Source: Alphaproteobacteria bacterium (lineage in GTDB: Bacteria; Pseudomonadota; Alphaproteobacteria; Puniceispirillales; Puniceispirillaceae). From it: a stretch of 51,736 bases of DNA. Location of the stretch: positions 1 through 51,736 of the forward strand of contig RFZL01000015.1 of assembly GCA_009920665.1 (NCBI GenBank). Direction: 5' to 3'. The notes under the pieces were generated by a model. The model did not search any database, had not been told where the DNA came from, and worked only from the letters and a program-made list of their open reading frames with translations. The position numbers and the translations under genes were made by a program. Positions 7,327 through 16,088 of this stretch are shown here, one piece after another (position 1 is the first letter of the stretch; every line of letters starts with the position of its first letter).

Positions 7327-8715
7327 GTGGTTCACCAGGAAACGGTCCGGTCCTCGGGCCTTATTTCGGATTTGTTCACTTCCTATCTCGAACGCAGGAT
7401 GGCGCGGATTCTCCTCTTGGGGATGATCAGCGGCTTTCCGTGGGTGCTGATCGGAAGTTCACTGTCACTCTGGCTCAAGGAGGATGGCCTGTCGCGAAGC
7501 GCCATCGGATGGGCCGGGCTCATTTTCGGGGTCTATGCCTTCAACTTCCTGTGGGCACCCCTCATTGACAGGCTGCGCGTGCCGGTGCTGACCGACAGGC
7601 TTGGCCACCGAAAAGCGTGGATCATCACGCTTCAGGCGGTGATCCTCGCCTGTCTTCTGTTCTGGAGCACGATCGACCCGACCACGTCACTGGCGCTGGT
7701 GATCGGCGCCGGCCTGATCATCGCCATCTGTTCAGCTACACAAGACATCACCATCGACGCACTGCGGATCGAGCAGATCGACAAGGATGACGCAAAGGGC
7801 ATGGCCGCCGGCGCCGCCGTGGCGGTTGTCGGTTGGTGGTCGGGCTATAAGCTTGGCGGGATGATCGCGCTGTTCCTTGCCGATCATCTGCAGACAAGCG
7901 GAGTCGAGAATTACTGGCAGATGACCTTTGTCGCGCTCGGCATTCTTGTGGTGCTGTGCAATGTCGGTCTGCTGTTCATTCCGGAGACCGGAACAAGGGA
8001 GCGTGCTGCCGACCAGCGCAACGCGCAACAGGCCATGGCCGCCCGCATGGGCGGCAAGGGGGCGCTCGTCCAGCTTGTCAGCTTCCTCACCACGACGGTG
8101 ATTGAACCCCTGTGGTCATTCTTCCGCAAGAACGGCCTGCAGATCGGGATGATGATCCTGGCCTTCATCTTCCTGTTCAAGATTGGCGAGGCCTTCATGG
8201 GCAAGATGTCGATCATCTTCTACAAGGAAGTCGGCTTCTCGAAATCGGATATCGCGATCTATTCCAAGGGCCTTGGCTGGATCACGACCGTGGTCTTCAC
8301 GCTGATTGGCGGATTGTTCGCGCTGCGCACAGGTGTTGTCAGGGCGTTGCTGGTTTCCGGCATCGCCATGGCGGCAACGAACATCCTGTTCAGTGTCCTG
8401 CACTGGGTCGGGCAGAATGAACTGATGTTCGCCATCGCGGTGATCGCTGATGATCTTGCCGCGGCCTTTGCCACAGTGGCCTTCGTCACCTTTATCTCGC
8501 TTCTGGTCGATCGCAATTACACGGCGACGCAATATGCGCTGCTGGCCTCGATCGGCACGCTCGGACGAACCTTGCTGGCCTCGTCATCGGGGGCGCTGGT
8601 CGACTGGCTGAATGGTGATTGGGGCATTTTCTTCATCATCACGGCGGTGATGGTGATCCCGGCGCTGGCCGTGCTGTGGATGCTGCGGGACAGGCTGCTT
8701 CCTCAGTCCGGCTGA
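7327..8715 (+). CDS. ampG: Muropeptide MFS permease AmpG
   Basis: Inner-membrane major facilitator that imports GlcNAc-anhydroMurNAc and its peptides from the periplasm. After a short cytosolic N-terminus, LLLGMISGFPWVLIGSS and the loop FLWAPLIDRLRVPVL followed by DRLGHRKAW are the AmpG hallmark segments; SATQDITIDALRIE in helix 4-5 is also typical. At 462 residues with about 12 helices and a hydrophilic central stretch it has normal size. The start is GTG at 7327, five bases after GGGAGG. It sits between the salvage genes on the other strand and overlaps the tail of the amidase gene by 13 bases, supporting a muropeptide substrate over other MFS cargo. Confidence 0.9.
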   Translation: MVHQETVRSSGLISDLFTSYLERRMARILLLGMISGFPWVLIGSSLSLWLKEDGLSRSAIGWAGLIFGVYAFNFLWAPLIDRLRVPVLTDRLGHRKAWIITLQAVILACLLFWSTIDPTTSLALVIGAGLIIAICSATQDITIDALRIEQIDKDDAKGMAAGAAVAVVGWWSGYKLGGMIALFLADHLQTSGVENYWQMTFVALGILVVLCNVGLLFIPETGTRERAADQRNAQQAMAARMGGKGALVQLVSFLTTTVIEPLWSFFRKNGLQIGMMILAFIFLFKIGEAFMGKMSIIFYKEVGFSKSDIAIYSKGLGWITTVVFTLIGGLFALRTGVVRALLVSGIAMAATNILFSVLHWVGQNELMFAIAVIADDLAAAFATVAFVTFISLLVDRNYTATQYALLASIGTLGRTLLASSSGALVDWLNGDWGIFFIITAVMVIPALAVLWMLRDRLLPQSG

Positions 8716-9932
8716 TTGCCAAGCCGCAGGATTGTAGCAGGCGCTTGCGAGGCGGCATCGGTGCGCGGCAACGCGTCTGACGCCGCCTCGATTGTCACTG
8801 CATGGTGATGCGCGTTGGCGTGAAGAAACCGGTCCGCCGACTGGAATATCCCGACATGGCCCGGCCAGAAGGCGAGATCGCCGCGCTGCGCCTGTGACGG
8901 CATGATGGTGGTTGTTCCGGTGCGGGCACGCGCCCATTCGAATTGCGGCCCGCTGTCGCGTGGGCAGGCAATACCGGCCGCCTGCAGCGCCAGTTGCAAC
9001 AGGGCCGAACAGTCGATCCCGGCGGCGCTGCGCCCGCCCCAAAGATAGGGGGTGCCGATCAGACGCTCGGCAACGCTGACGAAATCGGATTCGGGGATGT
9101 TGACCGGTATGGCGGCGCGGGACGGCACATATGCAGTGCCGCCATCGGGAAGGTTGATGCTGGACCAGTCTACCCCGGTATCGCTGACCGATACCAGCGC
9201 CCCCATCGACAGTCGCCATATGGCTGGCGACTTTACGTCCGGCGCGGTGAGGGCGTGGACCGACGCCGCGGCGATCCGATGTGTTGGCGGGATGCAGGTG
9301 CGCAATGTACCGTCGCAGCGGATCCAGCCCTCATAGGAATCCGTTTCTAGCCGAACCCGTGCATGGCTGCCCGCCTGTTCGATGATCTCGACCGTCTCGC
9401 CATAGAGCGCCTCGGTGTCGAGCGGTGCCTTGTCCGACGGGTCCCGCCGGATCGGCAATGAAGGCACGCAAACCATTATTGATGTGCCGGCATCCCGTGT
9501 CCGGCGTTGCTGCCACCAGGCGGCAGCATCGAAATTCGGGCATGTCTTGTGCGTTTCGACGGCATCACGATGACCGACGACGCGCGCCTGCGGATATCGT
9601 TGCTGCCATTCCGCCAGAAGCGCGGCGAGGCTGTCCATCTGCGCGGCGGTAAAATTGTGCCGGCCAATCAGGCAGACGCCAAGGCTGCGGTCATTGACGC
9701 CGCGGACATGCGCGCCGCGCCAATATTCAGGGCGCCCTGCCTCGCACAGCCCGTCACGCCCGATCACCCGGTGATAGCCGATGCCATCCCATCCGAACCC
9801 GAGATGCATGGCCTGGATGTCGCGCGCCCGCAGAGGTTCATCATCGGGCGTGTCGGAACAATGCACAACAAGCAGCTCGATAGCGTCACTGTCGAGAAGG
9901 CCGTCAATGGAATGGGGATTCGTGCCGTTCAT
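8703..9932 (-). CDS. Fused N-acetylmuramoyl-L-alanine amidase and NlpC/P60 endopeptidase
   Basis: Two muropeptide-cutting modules in one 409-residue protein. Residues 15-140 form an Amidase_2/PGRP-like zinc amidase: His24 in VVHCSDTP, His75 in GAHVRG, then GHRDAVETHKTCPNF with Lys129 and Cys131 as third metal ligand, the T7 lysozyme/PGRP arrangement instead of the AmpD Asp. Residues 150-275 hold two SH3-like domains (LYGETVEIIE..., PTHRIAAASV...). Residues 283-385 are NlpC/P60 with Cys308 (GIDCSAL), His359 (GHVGIF) and His371. No signal peptide is present, so action in the cytosol is likely. It overlaps anmK by 4 bases. Expected cuts: MurNAc-L-Ala and D-Glu-diaminopimelate. Confidence 0.88.
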   Translation of the reverse strand: MNGTNPHSIDGLLDSDAIELLVVHCSDTPDDEPLRARDIQAMHLGFGWDGIGYHRVIGRDGLCEAGRPEYWRGAHVRGVNDRSLGVCLIGRHNFTAAQMDSLAALLAEWQQRYPQARVVGHRDAVETHKTCPNFDAAAWWQQRRTRDAGTSIMVCVPSLPIRRDPSDKAPLDTEALYGETVEIIEQAGSHARVRLETDSYEGWIRCDGTLRTCIPPTHRIAAASVHALTAPDVKSPAIWRLSMGALVSVSDTGVDWSSINLPDGGTAYVPSRAAIPVNIPESDFVSVAERLIGTPYLWGGRSAAGIDCSALLQLALQAAGIACPRDSGPQFEWARARTGTTTIMPSQAQRGDLAFWPGHVGIFQSADRFLHANAHHHAVTIEAASDALPRTDAASQAPATILRLGNQPD

Positions 9933-11089
9933 GTGCTGTCTCCTGACCCGGCCAGCCTAGCAGACGGGTCCGGCGCGGCAAGTCGCCCGGCCGGCATGGG
10001 AGCGGGCGCGCCGGTCGTCTGCGGGTGGCTCACCGGCAGGCCGGCCATATGGCGGGCCGCCAGATAGGCAAAACATTCGGCTTCGACAGCGTCACTTCGC
10101 CAGCCAACACTTTCCGCCGGATCGGTTGTCACTCCGGTTGCCGCGGTGATGGCCTTCATCAGCGTCGGGTTATGGCGTCCACCGCCACAGACAATCAGCC
10201 GTTCCACCTGTGTCGGCAGCATGTCCAGCGCCCGCGCCACGCCGGCCGCGGCAAGGGCGGTCAACAATGCGGCGCCATCCGAAAGTGACAACCCATCAGC
10301 CATTGAGAATGAAAAATCATTCCTATCCAGTGACTTTGGTGGCAAAGTTGAGAAATAGGGTTTGGCCATCAACCCGGTCAGCCGGGTGTGATCAACCGTT
10401 CCATTGGCGGCAATCCTGCCCCCGTTATCCATGGTGCCGGCGTTGTGACGCCGCACCCAGTCATCGATTGGCGCGTTTGCCGGCCCGGTATCGAACCCGA
10501 TGAGCCTGCCATCCTTGCCCTGCCAGGTGATATTGCCGACGCCGCCGAGATTGAGCACGGCCACGCTTTCATCCATGCCGGCACGTTTGAGCAACGCCGC
10601 GTGATAGCTGGGGCAAAGCGGGGCACCATGCCCGCCCGCAGCCACATCGGCAGAGCGAAAATCAAATACCACCGGTCGCCCGATCATCGCCGCCATCAAC
10701 CCGCCATCGCCAAGCTGGCGTGTCCGGCCCGTCTGGCCGGCAGTGGGAGGTCGGTGGAGGACAGTCTGGCCGTGGAATCCGACAGCGGTAATATCGTCAA
10801 ACTTGAAAGCGTGGCTGTCTGCCGTTGCAATCACCGCCTGCGCCTGCGCGCCGGTCAGAGCATGTTCCGCCACAGCGAAGATCGCCGGTTCCGGTCCATC
10901 GAAGTTCCAACCCTGCGCCGCGGTGACGGCTTCGGTAATCAGCCTGCGCACATCATCAGGGTAGGGAATAATTGCCGCCGGGCCGAATTCCAAGATTCTC
11001 TCGCCATCGGTCTTCAGGAAGGCGATGTCGATCTCGCCATCGAGAACCGTTCCGGTCATCAGGCCGATATACCATCCGGGTGCGGTCAT
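9929..11089 (-). CDS. anmK: Anhydro-N-acetylmuramic acid kinase
   Basis: Cytosolic kinase that opens the 1,6-anhydro ring of anhydroMurNAc and phosphorylates it to MurNAc-6-phosphate using ATP. The N-terminal GLMTGTVLDGEIDIA is the nucleotide-binding motif of AnmK in its alphaproteobacterial form; VAVLNLGGVGNITW, GFDTGPANAPIDDW and IVCGGGRHNPTLM are the other conserved blocks of the ASKHA fold. The 386-residue length is normal. The ATG at 11089 is preceded by GAGG at good spacing. It is first in the operon anmK-amidase. MurQ, which would turn the product into GlcNAc-6-P for NagA, is not in this window. Confidence 0.92.
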   Translation of the reverse strand: MTAPGWYIGLMTGTVLDGEIDIAFLKTDGERILEFGPAAIIPYPDDVRRLITEAVTAAQGWNFDGPEPAIFAVAEHALTGAQAQAVIATADSHAFKFDDITAVGFHGQTVLHRPPTAGQTGRTRQLGDGGLMAAMIGRPVVFDFRSADVAAGGHGAPLCPSYHAALLKRAGMDESVAVLNLGGVGNITWQGKDGRLIGFDTGPANAPIDDWVRRHNAGTMDNGGRIAANGTVDHTRLTGLMAKPYFSTLPPKSLDRNDFSFSMADGLSLSDGAALLTALAAAGVARALDMLPTQVERLIVCGGGRHNPTLMKAITAATGVTTDPAESVGWRSDAVEAECFAYLAARHMAGLPVSHPQTTGAPAPMPAGRLAAPDPSARLAGSGDST

Positions 11090-11302
11090 GTTATGTCCTC
11101 ATTCGGTGCAGAGGTGATGAAGGTGTCGCTGGCCGGTCGCTGTCAGGCAGGCAGACTACATCATGAAACGCGGCGGGTGCCATGCGCAAGCCACGGCATG
11201 GCTCGCCGAACGGGATCGTGCTGGCGACAGGTGTCCTGCAGAGCCCTGAATGGCTTGACGCATCCTCGTCACATTGTGTCATAACCGGGGTGCGGTATAA
11301 GA
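11090..11302. promoter_or_regulatory. Divergent region between anmK and nagA
   Basis: About 210 bases between outward-facing genes, so promoters for both should lie here. The GAGG ribosome site of anmK is at its left edge. No clear operator, hairpin or consensus promoter was recognised. Confidence 0.4.
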
Positions 11303-12535
11303 TTGGCGCGCGCATCTGCAACAGGGACCAGGTCCATCTTGGCTTCACATGAAAATCATATCGCTGATGGCCTGATAATCAGGGCAAGGAGGATGTTTCC
11401 GGGTGGAGGCGCGGTCCCGTTGCGTGACCGGATCATCACCATCAGAAGCGGCGTCATCGTGGATATCATGCCGGCGAACGGGCTTCGGGCCGAAAATAAG
11501 TCCCCGCCAGTCAGGCATTTCGATATCATCGCCCCGGGTTTCATCGATTTGCAGATCAATGGCGCTGGCGGCGTGATGTTCAATGACACGCCTGATACAG
11601 CAACGCTGGCGCGCATGGTGGCCGCCGCCCGCAGCGGCGGGACATGCCATATGTTGCCGACTTTCATCACCGCGCCGGGTACCGCCTATACAGCCGCCCT
11701 TGATGCCGTTGCGGCATGGGATGGCCCGGAAATTCCGGGGGTTCATCTCGAAGGCCCGTTCCTGTCGTCGGCGAAGCCCGGAATCCACCCACGCGAGGCC
11801 ATCAGACGGATGAATGATGGTGACGTTGCCATATTGGTGGCGTTCGCCAAGTCCTTCGCGGGGCGTCTGCTGCTGACGCTGGCACCCGAAGAGGTGGATC
11901 CGGCGCATCTGGAAACGCTGCACGCTGCCGGTATCATCCTGTTTGCCGGCCATTCGCAGGCCACCGGCAGCGAGATTGCCAAAGCCGCCGAACGCGGGCT
12001 TTGCGGCGTAACGCATCTTTTCAACGCCTGTTCGCAGATCACTGCCCGCGATCCCGGTGTAGCTGGCATGGCACTGACTGACTGCAGGCTTGTGGCCGGC
12101 ATCATCGCTGACGGGCATCATGTCGATCCGGTCAATCTGGCGCTTGCCGCCAGGATGATGAAGGGGCGCCTGTGTCTGGTGTCTGATACGATGCCGACCT
12201 TTGGCAGTGCCATGCAGCACTTCAGCATCGGCGAACGGCAGGTCAGGCTCGTTGATGGCCGTCTTCAGGCCGGGGATGGCACGCTTGGCGGCGCGCATCT
12301 CGGCCTTGACGAGGCTGTCCGGATGATGGTTTCGCAAGCCGGAATATCACTGGAGGCGGCGCTTGACATGGCAAGCGGGGTGCCGGCCGACATCCTCGGT
12401 CTTCAGGACCGCTACGGCCGAATCGAGGTGGGGCGACCCGCCAGCCTGACCTGTCTCGATGAGTCTCTGGCCACGCAGGCGGTGCTTGTCGATGGCGAGA
12501 TGTCAGGAGGTGAGGGCGGCGACACAGGCGCGTGA
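11303..12535 (+). CDS. nagA: N-acetylglucosamine-6-phosphate deacetylase
   Basis: Amidohydrolase converting GlcNAc-6-P to glucosamine-6-P and acetate, feeding salvaged amino sugar back into metabolism. Visible motifs are FIDLQINGAGGVMFND, the metal Glu in GVHLEGPFLS, the His ligands in FAGHSQA and GVTHLFNACS, and SDTMPTFGS with the catalytic Asp. The start is uncertain: the longest frame begins at a TTG (11303), another TTG lies at 11339, and no ATG with a good ribosome site precedes the conserved region. It overlaps the end of uxuB by 33 bases tail to tail. Confidence 0.88.
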   Translation: MARASATGTRSILASHENHIADGLIIRARRMFPGGGAVPLRDRIITIRSGVIVDIMPANGLRAENKSPPVRHFDIIAPGFIDLQINGAGGVMFNDTPDTATLARMVAAARSGGTCHMLPTFITAPGTAYTAALDAVAAWDGPEIPGVHLEGPFLSSAKPGIHPREAIRRMNDGDVAILVAFAKSFAGRLLLTLAPEEVDPAHLETLHAAGIILFAGHSQATGSEIAKAAERGLCGVTHLFNACSQITARDPGVAGMALTDCRLVAGIIADGHHVDPVNLALAARMMKGRLCLVSDTMPTFGSAMQHFSIGERQVRLVDGRLQAGDGTLGGAHLGLDEAVRMMVSQAGISLEAALDMASGVPADILGLQDRYGRIEVGRPASLTCLDESLATQAVLVDGEMSGGEGGDTGA

Positions 12536-13927
12536 GCCGTCACGGCCAAGCCGCTCATAGGCCGCGCGGACAGCTTCGACAAATGCCCGCTGTGCGTTGA
12601 GTTCAGGTTCGAAGATGCTGTCCATGGCAAGAACGGCGCCGACCGGATCATCTGTCCCGGTGGCAGTCTTCAGGCTGTCCGCAAGCGGGTCTCTGACATC
12701 GATCGGTGCGCCGGATTCATCCTGTCCTCCGACATAGCGAATCCATCCGGCGACGACCAGGCACAGGCCTTGCGGCACCACCCCCTGAGCCAGTCTGTCG
12801 GCAATCGTGCCCAAAATCCGCTGTGGCAGTTTCTGGCTGCCATCCATAGCGATCTGCCAGGTGCGGTGCCGGATCGACGGATTCTGATAGCGCGCCATCA
12901 GCGACTGGCAATAACGCGGGAGGTCCTCGCCCTCGGGTGTTTCCAGTGTTGGCAGGATTTCCTCCTGCCACAATTCGGTGCACAGCGCCTCGAATGGCGG
13001 GTCGGCCACGGTGTCGGCAATCGTCTCATGCCCGGCAAGATAGCCGAGATAGGCCAGCGCTGAATGGGTGCCATTGAGACAGCGAAGCTTCATCAATTCA
13101 TGTGCTTCTACGTTGGACACAAACTGGACCCCGGCTGTGGCCCAGTCGGGATGACCTGCTGTGAAGCCGGTTTCGATCACCCATTGGCGGAACGGTTCAT
13201 GGATCACGGCGGCTTCGTCCAGATACCCGGCGCTACTGGCCAGCGCGTCGATATCCGGCGGCGTTGTCGCCGGGGTGATCCGGTCAACCATCGTACAGGG
13301 AAAGGCGGCGTCCGTCTCGATCCAACCGGCGAGATCCGGGTCGATCTCATTCGCGAAGGCCGTCACTACCTTGCGCGCCATCCGGCCATTCATCGGCAGA
13401 TTATCGCAGGTCAGAACGGTGAAGGGCGGCAGATTTCGTTCCCGGCGCGCTTTCAGTCCGGCAACGATGAAGCCAATGGCTGAAACCGGATTGTCCGGAT
13501 TCGCCAGATCATGCCGGATATCGGGGTGATCCTGCAGCAATTCGCCTGTTTGCGGATCGCGGCAGTAACCTTTCTCGGTAATGGTGAGGGAGACAATCCT
13601 GATGGCGGGATCGGCCATTTTTGCGATGACGGACGCCGGATCCTCGGGCGCGACCATCACCTCGGTTATGGCATCCACCCGGCGCGCAATATCGCCACCC
13701 GGCCCCCGTTCCACCGCGGTATAGACGCAATCCTGCGGGGCCAGCCGGTCCCGCGTGCCTGATGATTGCAGGCTGACCGCGACAATACCCCACTCGCCTC
13801 CGGCCAGTTTCATCGCCTCGTCGGTCCAGGGGGCAAGGAAGGCCCGAAAAAAAGCACCGGGCCCCAGATGCACAATTCCCGGGGCGGGTGGTTTGCCTCG
13901 CCGTTGCAATCGCGGTGTGTCTGACAT
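12503..13927 (-). CDS. uxuB: Fructuronate reductase / mannitol dehydrogenase family
   Basis: NAD-dependent polyol dehydrogenase family member, expected to reduce D-fructuronate to D-mannonate after UxaC. The Rossmann start GIVHLGPGAFFRAF, the VSLTITEKGYC block and the catalytic-site KLRCLNGTHSAL (Lys, Asn, His) are present. The ATG at 13927 is chosen: it lies 19 bases after the uxaC stop and follows a GAGGG ribosome site, whereas an upstream start would extend into uxaC. That gives 474 residues, normal for the family. Pairing with uxaC favours fructuronate over mannitol or tagaturonate. No uxuA or kdgK is nearby. Confidence 0.82.
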   Translation of the reverse strand: MSDTPRLQRRGKPPAPGIVHLGPGAFFRAFLAPWTDEAMKLAGGEWGIVAVSLQSSGTRDRLAPQDCVYTAVERGPGGDIARRVDAITEVMVAPEDPASVIAKMADPAIRIVSLTITEKGYCRDPQTGELLQDHPDIRHDLANPDNPVSAIGFIVAGLKARRERNLPPFTVLTCDNLPMNGRMARKVVTAFANEIDPDLAGWIETDAAFPCTMVDRITPATTPPDIDALASSAGYLDEAAVIHEPFRQWVIETGFTAGHPDWATAGVQFVSNVEAHELMKLRCLNGTHSALAYLGYLAGHETIADTVADPPFEALCTELWQEEILPTLETPEGEDLPRYCQSLMARYQNPSIRHRTWQIAMDGSQKLPQRILGTIADRLAQGVVPQGLCLVVAGWIRYVGGQDESGAPIDVRDPLADSLKTATGTDDPVGAVLAMDSIFEPELNAQRAFVEAVRAAYERLGRDGSRACVAALTS

Positions 13928-13946
13928 CGTAATCGGCACCCTCGGG

Positions 13947-15353
13947 CTAGAGATTATAAGCCTGTTTGGCAAGATTGTAGGTGAGCTCCCGCGCCACTTC
14001 AAACGCCTCCGATTCGCGCAGCCTGCCGGTGCCGACAAGATTCGCCAGATAGGCGCAGTCCGACCGCCGCGCCACATCATGTCGCGCCGGGATCGAGCAG
14101 AAGGCCCGAGTGTCGTCATTGAAGCCGGCGGTGTTGTAGAACCCGCATGTCTCGGTCACCGCCTCGCGGAATTTACGGATCCCCTCGAAGGAATCGAAGA
14201 ACCACCAGGGTGGACCCAGCCTCAGCGCCGGATAGACACCGGCAAGCGGGGCCAGTTCGCGCCCATAGGCAGTTTCGTCAAGCGTGAACAGAATGATCTG
14301 CAATCCGGGTTCCAGCCCGACAGCATTCAGCAGCGGTTTCAACTCGTCGACATAGTCGGTGCGCCCGGGGATGTCGAAGCCCATGTCACGCCCATGCCAC
14401 GCCAGAATTGCTTCATTGTGATTGCGGTGCGAGCCGGGGTGGATCTGCATCACCAGCCCGTCATCAAGGCTCATTCGCGCCATTTCGGTCAGCATCTGAC
14501 CACGGAACAGATCGGCTTCCTGTAGGGTGCAGCCCCCCTTCAGCGCCTTCTGGAACAGCGCTTCGGCCTCGTGCCGGGACAGATCGGCGGTCCGCGCGCT
14601 GGCATGGCCATGATCGGTGGCGGTGGCGCCAAAGCTCTTGAAATATTCACGGCGGCTGCGATGCGCCGCCAGATAACCGTCCCAGCTTGCGGTGTCCTCG
14701 CCGGTCATCTCGCCAAGGCGCGCGACATTCGCGGCGAACCCCTGAAAATCCGGATCGATCACGGCGTCCGGACGGTATGTCGTGATGATCCGGCCGGACC
14801 AGCCGCTGTCGCGCATTTGTTGGTGCCAGCGCAAATCGTCGGTGGCGGCATCCGTGGTGGCCAATAGCTCGACATTGAAATGCTCGAAGAGCGCGCGGGG
14901 CCGGAAATCATCTCGCTGGAGGCAGCTGTCGATATGGTCGTAATAGGCGTCGGCGGTTTCGGCGGACAGCACCTCCTCGAGGCCGAACAGATGTTCGAAA
15001 GTATGATCCAGCCACAGCGCCGAAGGCGTGCCGCGAAAAAGATGGTAATGCGCGGCAAAGCAATGCCAGATCGCACGCGGATCGGATTGCGCGTCGCCGC
15101 CATCGGCGCGCGGGATACCCAGATCGCTCAGCGCGACCCCTTGGCTTGCCAGCATCCGGAACAGGTAATGGTCGGGAATGACCAGAAGTTCAGCCGGGTT
15201 TGGAAAGCGGTTGTTCTCGGCAAACCAGCGTGGGTCGCAATGGCCATGCGGGCTGATGATAGGCAGGTCACGGACCGACTCATAAAAGGCACGCGCCATG
15301 TCGCGAAGCCGTTGGTCTACGGGAAACAGGCGGTCCGGATCGGTCAGGGGCAC
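13947..15353 (-). CDS. uxaC: Glucuronate/galacturonate isomerase
   Basis: Cytosolic isomerase of the amidohydrolase superfamily converting D-glucuronate to D-fructuronate (or D-galacturonate to D-tagaturonate). The N-terminal LPIISPHGHCDPRWFAEN carries the HxH metal motif; DHYLFRMLASQGV, the RDMARAFYE start and FNDDTRAFCSIPARHD near the C-terminus are typical. The 468-residue length is standard. It is the upstream partner of uxuB. It follows ureG in the same direction after 84 bases, so read-through from the urease operon is possible, though functionally unrelated. Confidence 0.93.
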   Translation of the reverse strand: MPLTDPDRLFPVDQRLRDMARAFYESVRDLPIISPHGHCDPRWFAENNRFPNPAELLVIPDHYLFRMLASQGVALSDLGIPRADGGDAQSDPRAIWHCFAAHYHLFRGTPSALWLDHTFEHLFGLEEVLSAETADAYYDHIDSCLQRDDFRPRALFEHFNVELLATTDAATDDLRWHQQMRDSGWSGRIITTYRPDAVIDPDFQGFAANVARLGEMTGEDTASWDGYLAAHRSRREYFKSFGATATDHGHASARTADLSRHEAEALFQKALKGGCTLQEADLFRGQMLTEMARMSLDDGLVMQIHPGSHRNHNEAILAWHGRDMGFDIPGRTDYVDELKPLLNAVGLEPGLQIILFTLDETAYGRELAPLAGVYPALRLGPPWWFFDSFEGIRKFREAVTETCGFYNTAGFNDDTRAFCSIPARHDVARRSDCAYLANLVGTGRLRESEAFEVARELTYNLAKQAYNL

Positions 15354-15437
15354 GTCATCAACCTCACGTCATTGTCACATTCGGAAGATCGCAGAAAACG
15401 GCATCTTTGACATCTCCATTTTGTCGTTGTGAAGGTT

Positions 15438-16088
15438 TCAGCGCCGGGTCAGGCCACCTTCATCGATCAGGAAGTCGACAAGCTCATCAACCCCGACACT
15501 CTTGCGCATCGAACCGAAGATGAAGGGAAGGTCGCGCCGGCCGGCTGCCGTATCGGCCCGCATCCGGTCGAGATCGACCTCGACATAGGGCGCCAGCTCG
15601 ATCTTGTTGACAACCAGCATGTCGGATTTCAACAGCGCCGGCCCTTTCTTGCGCGGGATGTCGGCGCCCATGCAGACATCAATGATGTAGATCGTCAGAT
15701 CGACAAGTTCGGGACTGAAGGTCGCGGCCAGATTGTCGCCGCCGGATTCGATCAGGATCAACTCCAGATCGGGGAAGGCGGCGTTCAGGTCGGCGACAGC
15801 GGCGAGGTTGACCGAGGCATCCTCGCGGATTGCCGTATGCGGGCAACCGCCGGTCTCAACCCCCCTGATCCGTTCCGCTGGCAGCGCCTGCGCGCGCAAG
15901 AGATAATCCGCATCCTCGCGGGTGTAGATATCATTCGTAATCACTGCCATCGACAGGTGCGGCGACAGCGCCCGGCACAATGCCTCGGTCATGCTTGTCT
16001 TGCCGGCTCCGACAGGGCCGCCGATGCCGACACGAAGCGGCCCGTGCTTGAGTGTCGCAGTAGGATTGGATATCGCGCTGCTTGTCAT
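15438..16088 (-). CDS. ureG: Urease accessory GTPase UreG
   Basis: SIMIBI GTPase that couples GTP hydrolysis to nickel delivery into apo-urease. P-loop [10 protein letters not shown], the metal-binding Cys-Pro-His element in [17 protein letters not shown] and the [11 protein letters not shown] segment are intact, as is [11 protein letters not shown] (guanine recognition NKxE-like). The 216-residue size is normal. It is the last gene of ureDABCEFG and overlaps ureF by 4 bases. The following 84 bases before uxaC hold no gene. Confidence 0.96.
   Translation of the reverse strand: MTSSAISNPTATLKHGPLRVGIGGPVGAGKTSMTEALCRALSPHLSMAVITNDIYTREDADYLLRAQALPAERIRGVETGGCPHTAIREDASVNLAAVADLNAAFPDLELILIESGGDNLAATFSPELVDLTIYIIDVCMGADIPRKKGPALLKSDMLVVNKIELAPYVEVDLDRMRADTAAGRRDLPFIFGSMRKSVGVDELVDFLIDEGGLTRR

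Noticed and set aside
13928-14119. Upstream start for uxuB giving 538 residues
   Set aside because: It would lie inside uxaC, add a low-complexity tail and lack a ribosome site; the ATG at 13927 with GAGGG fits better.
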